Shown here piece by piece: positions 7,676-16,863 of a stretch of 64,000 bases of DNA. The DNA lies in contig JANQLV010000029.1 in assembly GCA_028280415.1 (NCBI GenBank), positions 62,001 to 126,000 of the forward strand, read 5' to 3'. Below the pieces are notes generated by a model that was given only the letters and a program-made list of their open reading frames with translations, did not search any database and was not told where the DNA came from. The DNA is from Saprospiraceae bacterium (GTDB taxonomy: Bacteria > Bacteroidota > Bacteroidia > Chitinophagales > Saprospiraceae). The position numbers were made by a program, and so were the translations under genes. The first letter of the stretch is position 1; every line of letters begins with the position of its first letter.

Positions 7676-9016
7676 ATGTTTAAAAACATACTACAAAGAA
7701 AATCAACTTCTTCAGCTCAACCAAGAGCTAGCCATTTTATCTTACATCGTTCCCAAAAGTATTTAAGAGAAATTCAAGATCAACTGGACTTAAAAATTGA
7801 TAAACGACTAGTTCGAACCTTTTACAATTTATTCAATGTGATTCTTTGTTTCCGTAATCGTTCTATGGGTTTGTTATTGAGTGAGTTAGGTGGGTATATT
7901 TGCGGTTTTGATAAAGCTCCGGCAGGAACTAAACGCATTAGCAATTTGCTAAGGAGTAAAAAATGGAAGTCAGATTTGATCGATGATTTTTTCTTTAATA
8001 GGACTAAACAACGCATTGAAAAGCTAAGGGAACAAGGCAAGCGGGCGCTTTTATTGTGGGATGATTCTCGTTTGGAAAAACCAGAGAGTTGGTTTTTGCA
8101 AGGCCTTTGTCCAGTCTGGAGTAGCAAAGGAAAACGGCTAACCAAAATAAAGAAAGGTTTTTATAGGCCTCCAGCAAGCCGAATTTGTGTTCCTGGTTTT
8201 CAATGGACTACAGTAATGTTATCTACTTTGGGAGGCACACCAAGTGTTTGTCAAATGGCTTGGTGGACTACCCGAGGCAAGTTTAAAGAGCTAGGCTCTA
8301 ATATTGTATATCGGCTACTCAAAAAAATTGATAAAAATATTGGCCGACTTGTCCTCCATGTACTGGATCGGGGATATGCCACTAGCACTATGCTAGAATG
8401 GCTCTTTAAGTTCAATCAGGATTTCGTCATTCGATGGAAGAAGAATCATTTGCTCCTACATAAAAGCAAAGGCATAAAGAAAACCCATCTGTTGGCCCGA
8501 TCTTTTAAAGGTCAAAAACATAAGATCGTTTGGGATAAGCAACGCAAAAAAACTAAAAAAGTAACTATTGCCTGGGCTCCTGTCTTTCATTTAGATCATA
8601 TTGATAATCAATTATTTATTGTTATTGTTCGAGATAAAAACAACTACACTAGTCCAATGTATCTGCTTTCGTCTTTAGCCATTAAAAATCATACAGATGC
8701 CTGGGAAGTGTGTTTTTCATATATCCATCGATGGGAGGTGGAACAGGCCTTTCGTTTTGGAAAATCTGAACTAGCTATGGAATCTCCTAGACTTTGGTTT
8801 TGGGAAAACCGATTAAAGCTCCTTGCTATTGTAGCTTTGGTTTACGACTTCCTGTTGACTTTGATCCGAAATTGGAAAACTTGGGTCCAACTCTTTTTTA
8901 GAATCTGGTGCCATAGAACAGGAAATCGGTACCGAAATGCTTCGATACCGATTTACCGCTTACGACAAGCCATCTCCATTTGCCTCTTTTTCTGTCTCGC
9001 TCAAAATTCGGGATGA
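7676..9016 (+). CDS. IS4-family DDE transposase
   Basis: A 446-aa transposase with a complete catalytic set: aspartate motif LLLWDDSRLEK (D129/D130), second aspartate in VLDRGYA (D231), and the IS4 signature Y-x2-R-x3-E-x6-K (Y349, R352, E356, K363), giving the catalytic glutamate E356. The C-terminus is hydrophobic and basic, ending within the right inverted repeat. The frame is intact, so the element may still be active. It would cut and paste the DNA between 7567 and 9028. Confidence 0.9.
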   Translation: MFKNILQRKSTSSAQPRASHFILHRSQKYLREIQDQLDLKIDKRLVRTFYNLFNVILCFRNRSMGLLLSELGGYICGFDKAPAGTKRISNLLRSKKWKSDLIDDFFFNRTKQRIEKLREQGKRALLLWDDSRLEKPESWFLQGLCPVWSSKGKRLTKIKKGFYRPPASRICVPGFQWTTVMLSTLGGTPSVCQMAWWTTRGKFKELGSNIVYRLLKKIDKNIGRLVLHVLDRGYATSTMLEWLFKFNQDFVIRWKKNHLLLHKSKGIKKTHLLARSFKGQKHKIVWDKQRKKTKKVTIAWAPVFHLDHIDNQLFIVIVRDKNNYTSPMYLLSSLAIKNHTDAWEVCFSYIHRWEVEQAFRFGKSELAMESPRLWFWENRLKLLAIVALVYDFLLTLIRNWKTWVQLFFRIWCHRTGNRYRNASIPIYRLRQAISICLFFCLAQNSG

Positions 9017-9028
9017 CTCATGTTTATT
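9003..9028 (-). repeat. IS right inverted repeat
   Basis: 26 bases, exact reverse complement of 7567-7592. It overlaps the last codons of the transposase gene. Confidence 0.9.
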
Positions 9029-9039
9029 CTTTTTGTGGC

Positions 9040-9181
9040 AATTGATTAGGGCTAAGGGTTTCACCCTCGCGCATGCAAGGCATCCAAACGTATCCCTACG
9101 GGCTGCCCTCGTTCGGAGCCTCCTTGCATTTGCTACCCCATTCTCGCCGAAGGGCAGGGGTTTATGCAAAAGCAAAACCCC
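9040..9181. other. GC-rich structured leader before the DUF3768 gene
   Basis: A GC-rich stretch in an otherwise AT-rich region. It holds the inverted repeat ATGCAAGG (9073-9080)/CCTTGCAT (9122-9129) and a GGGGTTT/AAACCCC hairpin (9157-9163 with 9175-9181). It ends 26 bases before the next start codon. It may be a structured 5' leader or a remnant of other DNA. Confidence 0.4.
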
Positions 9182-9207
9182 AATCTTAATTTAAGAAGGA
9201 CTTAAAC

Positions 9208-9720
9208 ATGACGAAGACATTTAACGTTTCAGAAGCAGCCATTGAAATATTAACGAAAACTAGTGATGGAGATGACCTTATTCCTGTGCATCTTAAATTG
9301 GTCGAACATGCCGTAAATGGATTCCTAAATGAAAAGGGAATAACAGCCTTGAAAGTCCTTCTTGATACTGTTCGTAGTGGTTATGCCGAAACCAGAGCTA
9401 AACAGATTGCGGAGTTAAATGACCAACTTAGAATTACGTTTAATCATGCATATGGTCAGATTTTATATACGCAGGGCATTCAAACATTGGGTAAAATAGA
9501 ACAGATTAATGTTTTCAATCTAGTGAAAGCCTTTAATGCATTTACAGTAGACAATGATCCTTATGGAGAGCATGACTTTGGAGCGGTTCAAAATAATGGG
9601 AAAAAAGTATTTTGGAAGATTGATTATTACGGTCAAGACATGATGCATAGAAGCGAAGACCCTGCTGACTCTGAATGCACCAATCGAGTGTTAACGATCA
9701 TGCTTGCTAATGAATACTAA
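9208..9720 (+). CDS. DUF3768 domain protein
   Basis: A 170-aa protein. Residues about 65-170 match DUF3768: IAELNDQLRITF, then FTVDNDPYGEHDFG, FWKIDYYGQDM, SEDPADSE and the ending RVLTIMLANEY. The domain's function is unknown; I recall it mainly from proteobacterial plasmids and phage-like regions. The N-terminal 60 residues are extra. An AAGGAC stretch upstream gives a plausible ribosome-binding site. The gene probably followed ssb directly before the IS inserted. Confidence 0.8.
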   Translation: MTKTFNVSEAAIEILTKTSDGDDLIPVHLKLVEHAVNGFLNEKGITALKVLLDTVRSGYAETRAKQIAELNDQLRITFNHAYGQILYTQGIQTLGKIEQINVFNLVKAFNAFTVDNDPYGEHDFGAVQNNGKKVFWKIDYYGQDMMHRSEDPADSECTNRVLTIMLANEY

Positions 9721-9731
9721 AATAACTTCAC

Positions 9732-9941
9732 TTAAATTGAGCCAGTTACGCGCAATCTCCATTCAGCAGCTTTTATCGGATCGCCACCGCCGACTTTTTC
9801 AATGAGCTTATATGTACCCGTTAATAATGCAAGCTTATCGTCATCAAAATAAGTATCTCTTTTTTCGACAGCATTGATTTTTTCGAAGAAAAGCCTGATT
9901 TTATTAATCTGCTCAGCATTTAATCTTTTGATGTCACCCAA
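9732..9941 (-). CDS. Small hypothetical protein (69 aa)
   Basis: A 69-aa helical, charged protein, convergent with the DUF3768 gene (11 bases apart). It has a Gly-rich turn (KVGGGDP) before the C-terminal helix. I recognise no family. The clean spacing between neighbouring genes and ordinary composition favour a real gene. Confidence 0.5.
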   Translation of the reverse strand: MGDIKRLNAEQINKIRLFFEKINAVEKRDTYFDDDKLALLTGTYKLIEKVGGGDPIKAAEWRLRVTGSI

Positions 9942-10015
9942 TTATTTATCCCTTCAAAAACTAAATTTTCCAAATACCTGTTTCTATATTATCATATTAT
10001 TTAAATTTTGTAAAG

Positions 10016-10588
10016 ATGGATAGAGTTGAATTTGAACTTCTCGACGAAGGTTATCAAGAAGACCGTCAACGACTTATTGATGCTGCTTCTAATGAAATAA
10101 CTCCTGAATTTGATCAACGGCTTCAGAATGCTCATGCAAGCTATATGGAACGGTTGAGAATAATTAACAATGCTCATTATTCCTTTGCAGAACGCCAGCA
10201 ACTCCTAGAGCAAGAAGAGGTTAACTATCAAACAAATTTGACCTCTATTGAGCAAGAAAAAGAGGACAGAATAAATGATGCAATTTTTAAAGATGATCAG
10301 CGCCTGCAAGAGCTAATTTTTGGGGAAGATGGTCGAGATGAGGCTGAAAGACGAATGCTTGAATTTGAAGCAGCTATGAGGGAGCGAGAACAACGAGAAA
10401 ATGAAAATAGAGCACCAGAAGAAAACTTAGATAATCCGAATGAACAGGTAAATCTAAATTTTGATGAATTTCATAACGAGCAAATTGAAGAAGATTTAGA
10501 CGATGAAAGTCTGCTATCAGAATTCAATAGTAAGTCAGGCTTGGAACCTCCGCCTCATACACCTGAAAATGATGGAGTCGAGCATTGA
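10016..10588 (+). CDS. Acidic coiled-coil protein
   Basis: A 190-aa protein that is helical and Glu/Gln/Arg rich from about 1 to 135, with coiled-coil heptads. An Asp/Glu/Asn-rich, probably disordered tail follows. It has no signal peptide or membrane helix. It ends 16 bases from the convergent relaxase operon. It shares composition and a short similar segment (residues 45-65) with the coiled-coil protein at 20474-21388, which may mean distant paralogy; that similarity is weak. Confidence 0.6.
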   Translation: MDRVEFELLDEGYQEDRQRLIDAASNEITPEFDQRLQNAHASYMERLRIINNAHYSFAERQQLLEQEEVNYQTNLTSIEQEKEDRINDAIFKDDQRLQELIFGEDGRDEAERRMLEFEAAMREREQRENENRAPEENLDNPNEQVNLNFDEFHNEQIEEDLDDESLLSEFNSKSGLEPPPHTPENDGVEH

Positions 10589-10604
10589 TATGTTCTGATC
10601 TCTT

Positions 10605-11048
10605 CTATTTGTCTTCGACCTTCTTCCTTTTTGAACTCATATTGATTGATGTTATTTCTGGCTCCCCCTCTCTTAGCATAAATGCTTCTGTCTCTCCTCC
10701 AGTACCAATCTTTTTAATCCATACAAGTCTTTGCACCGCTATATAATCCATAAGTGGCACAAGATTTTCTCCTGTAATTTCCAAGAGTAAGGAAGGCGTT
10801 CCAAGTTTTATCCTATCACTACCATTAAAAGAAATAGGAGCGATCATTCTTGAATATTGTATTAGAGCGATTTCTCCACTAGGGGATATGATTTTAAGTG
10901 CTAAAGCTCTAGTTTTCTTTGGGCTAATGCCAAAACAGGTGAAGTCTTCGGATTCAATAATACCCGAAGCATCAAATGGTTGATCGGCATTAGCTTTCTT
11001 AAGGTTAATATCTGGTATTCTTCTATCTTCTTTTAATTTATGTGCCAT
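10605..11048 (-). CDS. Conserved-looking hypothetical protein downstream of the relaxase
   Basis: A 147-aa soluble protein, mostly predicted beta strands in the middle (around ALALKIISPSGEIALIQY and PSLLLEITGENLVPL). N- and C-termini are charged. It starts 27 bases after the relaxase stop in the same direction, so it is very likely co-transcribed and may assist DNA processing. I recognise no family. Confidence 0.65.
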   Translation of the reverse strand: MAHKLKEDRRIPDINLKKANADQPFDASGIIESEDFTCFGISPKKTRALALKIISPSGEIALIQYSRMIAPISFNGSDRIKLGTPSLLLEITGENLVPLMDYIAVQRLVWIKKIGTGGETEAFMLREGEPEITSINMSSKRKKVEDK

Positions 11049-11075
11049 AAGAGGAGGGGTTTATAGTAAAGATAA

Positions 11076-13898
11076 TTAATCGAGTTCAAACCCAGGGGCA
11101 TCATTGGCGAGAAAATCAGGGGTGATATCAGGAGTAGGGGGTGATTGCTCATGTTGCCAATTAGAATTGATTTGTGAGGCGCTTTCCGGCGTTTCTACTG
11201 CATTAGTATTAAATTGTTTTTCAAGCTGATATTGGTCAGTTTTTTCTTTAACAACTTCTGATGCCATCTTTCTTTTTGAAGATTGATTGATAGAATTTAA
11301 AAGTTGTTCTTTATCATCAGTATGAACGGAAATTGAGAATTGTCCTCTAGAGGCGGAAACGTAGAATTGCTCCATGGATGACGCCTTACCTGAGTTACTC
11401 CCCTGCATAATGATAACTCGATTTACTTTTCGACCTTGCGCTTTCGGAGAAGTAGAATAATAACCATGCTTGAGGTGCCCAAATTCTTTATCGAGTTTAA
11501 TAGTCTTTCCGCCAGAAGTTTGAGCAATTATATTACCTTCTTCATCACATTTTTTAAAAGTTAGATGACTGCCGCTTTCAAGACGATGTTTTTGTTTGTC
11601 TTTAGAAAATCCGGTTTTGGTTGTGCAAATTATATCATTTTGAGCAAATCCTTTTTGATGTTCCTCATATACCGAAAAATGTTTTGTGGCATCCAGAGGG
11701 AGAACAATTTCTTTTTTCTTTTCACCAGCAACGGCGTTTTTTTCGAGCAAAATATTCCCTGTTTTATCATGACCTTTTACCCTAAAGCGAGTACCTCGCA
11801 AAAATCCACCTTTAACATTTTGATGAAACTCAACAACTTGTCCGGGTTGATAATTTACCACATCTTTTTTCTGAACATCGCACCAGCCAAGGTTTGAGAG
11901 TGTATTGAGTGGTATATCTTCTTCGCCGATTATACCATTCTCTCTAAGCTTTCCTCTTATACAATCCGTCACTGCTTGCCCTTGCAGATGAGTAGTAGCG
12001 ATAACAAGTGCTTTCTCATTAGCCTTAACCGCATCAGCGTATTCAATTGCTACATTTTCTTTAACTTGCTCCATCTCTTCTGCTTCTTTAATAGCATTCA
12101 TTTCTTCCAGTATTTTAAATCCATTCATCATTTGACCTTCCGATAGAGCCTGGACAGCTTGACGATACTGACGGTTAATCTGACGTTGATTTTTGGTAAG
12201 ATATGCAGGCTTCACTTGGCCATATTTTTCAAGTACTCTCATCGCATCACCGCGTTCGACACTATGATGTTGCCTTGTATCGCCTGTTAATAAAATCCTA
12301 GCATTTTGTCTTTTGGCAAGATCGATGATACTGTTCATGGTTTTATTTCCCACCATTGATCCTTCATCAACCCATATCATACCACCTCTAATTCCATTCT
12401 GATGTTTTTCACTTTTAAGAAGTTCAGCAATTGTTGTTGCATCCTGAAAGCCATCTTCCCTCTGCACCCTTTTCGAAGCATCAATAGTAGGTGCAAATGC
12501 TCCAAAATTCATTCCGGTCTCTTTGATACCTTTTTCAATTTCTTTAACTGACCAAGTTTTACCTGTTCCTGCACGCCCGGTAATCATCGTAATAAAATCC
12601 TTTGAATTTAAAACGTGTTTCACTGCCTGCTTTTGTTCCAAAGTTATTTGATCATTCACAGGTTCATATTCAGGATTGATAGGCCGATACTTATTCTGAC
12701 CATTCTTTGCTTCTGCTATCAACTTCCTCTCTTCGACATGTGCTTCTCTATTAGTGTAGAGCGTTTCTTCTTTAGTCTTTTTAGATCGAAGTTCTGGATG
12801 TGCCGCAATTGTAAATTCTATTTGTTCTTTGGAACTCGAAGCTAAAGAACGTTTAAGGGCAAGTTGCACTAACTCTTTATGATCCACAACAGACTTTCTC
12901 GCTAAACTTTGGGCAATGGCATGATTAACCGCTTCATGCGCTGTAGTTTCTTTTTCTTGTTCAAGGCCTATGCGGTTAAAGTTTTTAGCATTAAGAACAA
13001 CCGCCATTTCTTGGGCATCCATTTTTTGTACCCTCAGTTTTTGTAAGGCTTCCTGAGATAATCCATCTCGTTTGCCATTTCTTGTTTTTGCACCAAGTTT
13101 AGCTTTTTCGGCAGGATCAGTAATTCCTTTTTCTTTCGCCTTCCTCTCAATAACAGCTTGTCTGTTTGAAAATTTATTTATTGTGGAACGCTTATATCCT
13201 GCAATTTCAAAATTGTTGGCAGTTCGTTCCAATTCATATCCAGCTTTTTGAAGCCTTTGTGCCAACCTGGATTCAAAAATAGCTCGGTAAGTAGGAATGC
13301 TTGCTACCATATTTCGGAACTGTACCGCTTTCCATTTTTGCTCTTTTTCATCGTGGGTCAGATTCATAAGCATAGTATGTCCATGCAGTTGCGGGTCAGG
13401 CATATTTACCTTGATGCCATTGATATTCTGCTGAACAGGCCTTGTATCATCATGGATGAATATAGAATAAAGAAGGTTTCCTGTTTTTCGATTTTCATTT
13501 CTCCCATTCATTCTTACTCTTGTTTCTGTATCCTTCTCAACATCTCGCATCGTATCGTGAATGGCTCCCCGCAAGCAGTCTAAAATATCTTTATCTTGTG
13601 TTAAGGCATATTGAATGGACACAGACTTAGGGACAGAGAATGTCCAATCTTCTGCAACCGTACGATTACGTCTAGTCCGAGCAGTCAATCTTTCATCGGT
13701 TTGAGGGTTGATGTTATTGCAAAACTTTTCAAAGTCATCACGATGCACCTTATCCGACAGTCCTAGTCTTTTTGCAAGATGGCCACCCCAAACTCCTTCA
13801 ACTTGACCACTCTGCGTATGGTAGTCAGCACGAACCAAATTTTGGTCAAAATAAGCAATTACATTAGGGGCTGATTTGTATTGTTTTCGCGTAATCAT
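11076..13898 (-). CDS. MobF-family conjugative relaxase-helicase (TrwC/TraI-like)
   Basis: A 940-aa protein with two modules. Residues 1-300 form the TrwC relaxase domain: N-terminal tyrosines Y16 and Y26 are in the catalytic positions, and the histidine triad is H149 (FIHDDTRP) with H172 and H174 (PQLHGHT). It should nick oriT and stay bound to the 5' end. Residues 420-870 form a RecD-like SF1 helicase with Walker A GRAGTGKT (441-448) and Walker B WVDEGS (509-514). The final 60 residues are Pro/Glu rich. It diverges from the coupling-protein gene across an oriT-sized gap. Confidence 0.93.
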   Translation of the reverse strand: MITRKQYKSAPNVIAYFDQNLVRADYHTQSGQVEGVWGGHLAKRLGLSDKVHRDDFEKFCNNINPQTDERLTARTRRNRTVAEDWTFSVPKSVSIQYALTQDKDILDCLRGAIHDTMRDVEKDTETRVRMNGRNENRKTGNLLYSIFIHDDTRPVQQNINGIKVNMPDPQLHGHTMLMNLTHDEKEQKWKAVQFRNMVASIPTYRAIFESRLAQRLQKAGYELERTANNFEIAGYKRSTINKFSNRQAVIERKAKEKGITDPAEKAKLGAKTRNGKRDGLSQEALQKLRVQKMDAQEMAVVLNAKNFNRIGLEQEKETTAHEAVNHAIAQSLARKSVVDHKELVQLALKRSLASSSKEQIEFTIAAHPELRSKKTKEETLYTNREAHVEERKLIAEAKNGQNKYRPINPEYEPVNDQITLEQKQAVKHVLNSKDFITMITGRAGTGKTWSVKEIEKGIKETGMNFGAFAPTIDASKRVQREDGFQDATTIAELLKSEKHQNGIRGGMIWVDEGSMVGNKTMNSIIDLAKRQNARILLTGDTRQHHSVERGDAMRVLEKYGQVKPAYLTKNQRQINRQYRQAVQALSEGQMMNGFKILEEMNAIKEAEEMEQVKENVAIEYADAVKANEKALVIATTHLQGQAVTDCIRGKLRENGIIGEEDIPLNTLSNLGWCDVQKKDVVNYQPGQVVEFHQNVKGGFLRGTRFRVKGHDKTGNILLEKNAVAGEKKKEIVLPLDATKHFSVYEEHQKGFAQNDIICTTKTGFSKDKQKHRLESGSHLTFKKCDEEGNIIAQTSGGKTIKLDKEFGHLKHGYYSTSPKAQGRKVNRVIIMQGSNSGKASSMEQFYVSASRGQFSISVHTDDKEQLLNSINQSSKRKMASEVVKEKTDQYQLEKQFNTNAVETPESASQINSNWQHEQSPPTPDITPDFLANDAPGFELD

Positions 13899-14327
13899 TT
13901 ACTTAAATTAAGCGTTTTTTATGGCAAAAACTGCGGTTTTGGAGAAGCTGGATTGATATGTATTCATCTGGTTTTAAGTGGTGCTATTTTTTTTAGCTAA
14001 GTCATCGAATGGATAGAAAAATGGAGAAAATTCAGAATGGGGAACAAATATTGAAACCAGGTTGAAATTCCAGAAGTAGAGAAAAAAAGATACTCAAATT
14101 CAGCACTAAATAGAGGGGCAAAATGGAGGCATTTGGGTTGAAGGAATTGATTAAGCGTTGAGGATAAGATTGTGCGCAGTAGTATCAGACTTATTCCCTA
14201 AGCACAGCTTAGGAGTCTTCAGGGAGGGGACTCATTGATTTCAACTATGACACGAAAATGAGGTAGTGAATCTAGATGAGAAAGCTTAATTCTTAGACCT
14301 ATCCACTCATTTTATAAACTTGAAGTT
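13899..14327. other. Divergent intergenic region, candidate origin of transfer
   Basis: About 430 bases between the divergently transcribed relaxase and coupling-protein genes, the usual place for oriT in MobF systems. It contains CCTAAG-cacag-CTTAGG (14197-14213), a perfect inverted repeat suitable for relaxase recognition, near a purine-rich stretch. The nick site cannot be placed by eye. Confidence 0.45.
14197..14213. repeat. Inverted repeat in candidate oriT
   Basis: Six-base perfect arms and a five-base loop, midway in the relaxase/coupling-protein gap. Confidence 0.6.
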
Positions 14328-16070
14328 GTGAATCGATATTGGTTTTTTATCATTTTTTTTGTAATTTATTATAATATTAAATCCCCAATAATCATGCATC
14401 CAGTAACCGCATTAAATGAGGTCATTTATAAATTCAAAAGATATAAACAGAACGATTTCGACGAACGTGATTATTGGAGGCTCGTGGATGCGGTACGAGG
14501 AGTTCAAATCTTTGGAGGAATTGGGTCAGGAAAAAGTTCAGGTAGTGGTCGTGACCTTGCTTTAACATTTTTAAAAAGCGGTTTTGGAGGGATTGTCCTA
14601 ACAGGAAAAGTAGACGAGAAAGATCGGTGGGAAGAATACTTTAAAGATACACCTTCCAGAAGTGATCATGATCGAATTGTTTTTGAGCCTGGAGGTAAAT
14701 ACAAATTCAATCCTCTAAAGTATGAACTAGAAAGAGCACCGGAACAAGGAGGAGGTTATACGGATAACATTGTTTCGCTTTTTATGTCCATTGTTAAAAT
14801 GGGCAATCGAATTGATGGTTCAAGCGAAGGTGCAGGAAAGGAGCCATTTTGGATTTTAGCTATGGAACGGTGTATAAAAGCCTCCGTTGATCTGTTGAAA
14901 CTGGCAAAAAAAGGGAAGGATTTAGAGGAAAAATCAAAGGTTGAATTTATAGTTACCAATCAAGAATTTAACCCCATTTCAGAATCTGGTCATTTAGATT
15001 TGACCATCAACAATATTGCAAAGGTTCTTCGTGATACTCCAACTGGTAATGGACATTATAACAAATTCTTTAAACTGAATGAGCCTGATACTTCTGAACA
15101 CCATAAACAACTTCAAGCATGGGCGAATGAAAGCTATACAGTTTACTGTTTGGTTTGGGCAGCTTGGTACATAACCTGTTTAGAAGAAAAACTGAATGTA
15201 AGAGCAAATGAACTGAAGCAACTTAAAACGTCTAATACATACGAATATGAAAGAGTCCTGCCTAAATTCAAAAAGCAACAAGAGCACCTGGAAAGTAACT
15301 CACGAACTTTCGATGTGATAAGTTCTTACTTTTTAAGTGAGTTATCCACCTTAGCAGAAAAGACACGAAGTTCCATTCTTGAACATTTCTTTGCTTTTGC
15401 CGCACCATTTAGGTCAGGACTGTTAGCTGATTATTTTGCAATGGATACCAGTGATGAAATTTTGCCTGAAAGGACTTTTGAAGGCAAAGTGATCATTCTG
15501 AACTTTCCTGTAAAAAAGTATTTACAACTAGGTGTATACGCCCAAGCAATTTATAAGAAACTCTGGCAACAAGCAGTAGAGAGGCGGAAGGTTGGAAAAA
15601 TGACACGTCCTGTATTTATTTGGATTGATGAAGCTCAATACTTTATCAACCAGGATGATGTGATGTTTCAAACAACAGCCCGAAGTTCAAAAGCATGTAC
15701 AGTATTAATTTCTCAAAATATTTCCAATTATTATGCGACTATTGGTGGAGCCAATTCCAAAGCATTGGTAGATTCATTATTAGGGAATTTAGCCACCAAA
15801 ATATTCCATAATAACAATGACCATGTAACCAATGAATGGGCTTCTAATACAATTGAAAAAGATTATAGAAACGTGCAAACAACGAGTGACACTAAAGTAT
15901 CTATAAGCAAAGAGTATCAATATCAATTCTTACCTAAAAACTTTACGCTATTAAAAACAGGAGGTGAAAGAAATGATCGTAAAATCCATGCCGTTATCAC
16001 CGTGGCGGATAAAAAATGGAGTAACGATAAAAATTTTGTAATCGCTTCTTTTCAGCAAAAGGAATATTGA
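14328..16070 (+). CDS. Type IV coupling protein (VirD4/TraD-like ATPase)
   Basis: A 580-aa AAA-type ATPase of conjugation. Walker A is GGIGSGKS (63-70) and Walker B is FIWIDEAQ (430-437), followed by the sensor-like TVLISQNISNYY and a TraM-recognition-like C-terminal region. It should bring the relaxase-DNA complex to the secretion channel. The GTG start at 14328 gives a hydrophobic N-terminal stretch (WFFIIFFVIYY) that could anchor it in the membrane. An ATG at 14394 gives a soluble form starting MHPVTALN. Confidence 0.88.
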   Translation: MNRYWFFIIFFVIYYNIKSPIIMHPVTALNEVIYKFKRYKQNDFDERDYWRLVDAVRGVQIFGGIGSGKSSGSGRDLALTFLKSGFGGIVLTGKVDEKDRWEEYFKDTPSRSDHDRIVFEPGGKYKFNPLKYELERAPEQGGGYTDNIVSLFMSIVKMGNRIDGSSEGAGKEPFWILAMERCIKASVDLLKLAKKGKDLEEKSKVEFIVTNQEFNPISESGHLDLTINNIAKVLRDTPTGNGHYNKFFKLNEPDTSEHHKQLQAWANESYTVYCLVWAAWYITCLEEKLNVRANELKQLKTSNTYEYERVLPKFKKQQEHLESNSRTFDVISSYFLSELSTLAEKTRSSILEHFFAFAAPFRSGLLADYFAMDTSDEILPERTFEGKVIILNFPVKKYLQLGVYAQAIYKKLWQQAVERRKVGKMTRPVFIWIDEAQYFINQDDVMFQTTARSSKACTVLISQNISNYYATIGGANSKALVDSLLGNLATKIFHNNNDHVTNEWASNTIEKDYRNVQTTSDTKVSISKEYQYQFLPKNFTLLKTGGERNDRKIHAVITVADKKWSNDKNFVIASFQQKEY

Positions 16071-16164
16071 ATTATAATATGAAAATATTGGGAATAAGTT
16101 TTCCAATAAAAAGAATTATGAAGTCATCAAGTTTAGTCAAAAATCAATCACGTAAAAAAGTTAT

Positions 16165-16857
16165 ATGAGACAGTCACAACGAGAAATCAAAGAGAAGATT
16201 TTGCAAGACTATAATTCAGGCTTGTGGTTTCCCAAAAATCGTTCGGCGGGCTGGGTACGTTTTGAGAATATTGGTCGGGGTTTGGCGCTCGTTTTACGTG
16301 TGATATATCGAGGAAAAATCGGACACATGACTTTTAACTGGCCAATGGTTTTTTTCGGGTTTACGGCTATTGTGCTGACTTGTTTACTTTCTCTATCACA
16401 CTGGGGTGCGTTTGAGTATTTTGGCAGTGATATCTTCTCAACAATAAAGGCAATTCCTGTTCATATTTATGTACTTGGTATTTACGGACTTATTTTTTTA
16501 ATAGCCTGTTTAAATTACAGATATAATCCGTCCGATAACGTTCTTACGCGTGGTGAATCAGTCATTTTTTCTTTTTTGAAAGATAAGGATTCAGATGATG
16601 AACTTACGATACAGAGATTTATCGAGCCGCTCACAGTCTTGTTAATTGGTTTACTAATTTGGTTTAAAACACCTAGTTCTTTTTTTGGAGCCTTCCTTAT
16701 TACATGCGCAATTTGTCAATGGTATGATGAGTGGTGCTATTATCATGGTAAGGTTGGATTAGACAAACTTACACAAGGCTCAGGAAAAGAAGGTGAAAAG
16801 GTTATGAAGGTTCAGGAGAAACTAAATAAAGAGGATGAAGATAGTATTTACGATTGA
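16165..16857 (+). CDS. Membrane protein downstream of the coupling protein
   Basis: A 230-aa protein with about four hydrophobic segments (near residues 56-80, 98-115, 147-165 and 168-185), a basic N-terminus and a charged cytoplasmic tail. No family is recognised. Its position right after the coupling-protein gene on the same strand suggests a transfer or membrane-anchoring role. Confidence 0.6.
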   Translation: MRQSQREIKEKILQDYNSGLWFPKNRSAGWVRFENIGRGLALVLRVIYRGKIGHMTFNWPMVFFGFTAIVLTCLLSLSHWGAFEYFGSDIFSTIKAIPVHIYVLGIYGLIFLIACLNYRYNPSDNVLTRGESVIFSFLKDKDSDDELTIQRFIEPLTVLLIGLLIWFKTPSSFFGAFLITCAICQWYDEWCYYHGKVGLDKLTQGSGKEGEKVMKVQEKLNKEDEDSIYD

Positions 16858-16863
16858 TTGTCC

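Larger units (their letters stand above)
7567..9028 (+). mobile_element. IS4-family insertion sequence with 26-bp perfect inverted ends
   Basis: Perfect 26-base terminal inverted repeats at 7567-7592 and 9003-9028 flank one intact transposase gene. No target-site duplication is visible next to the ends, which suggests an old insertion or a rearrangement. The IS separates ssb from the DUF3768 gene. Confidence 0.9.

Noticed and set aside
7555-9040. IS target-site duplication
   Set aside because: No matching direct repeat of 2-12 bases directly outside the inverted ends.
8960-9175. Minus-strand frame of 71 codons (and an overlapping + strand frame) across the IS right end
   Set aside because: It spans the IS end and the GC-rich stretch, has no family likeness and overlaps a real transposase gene.
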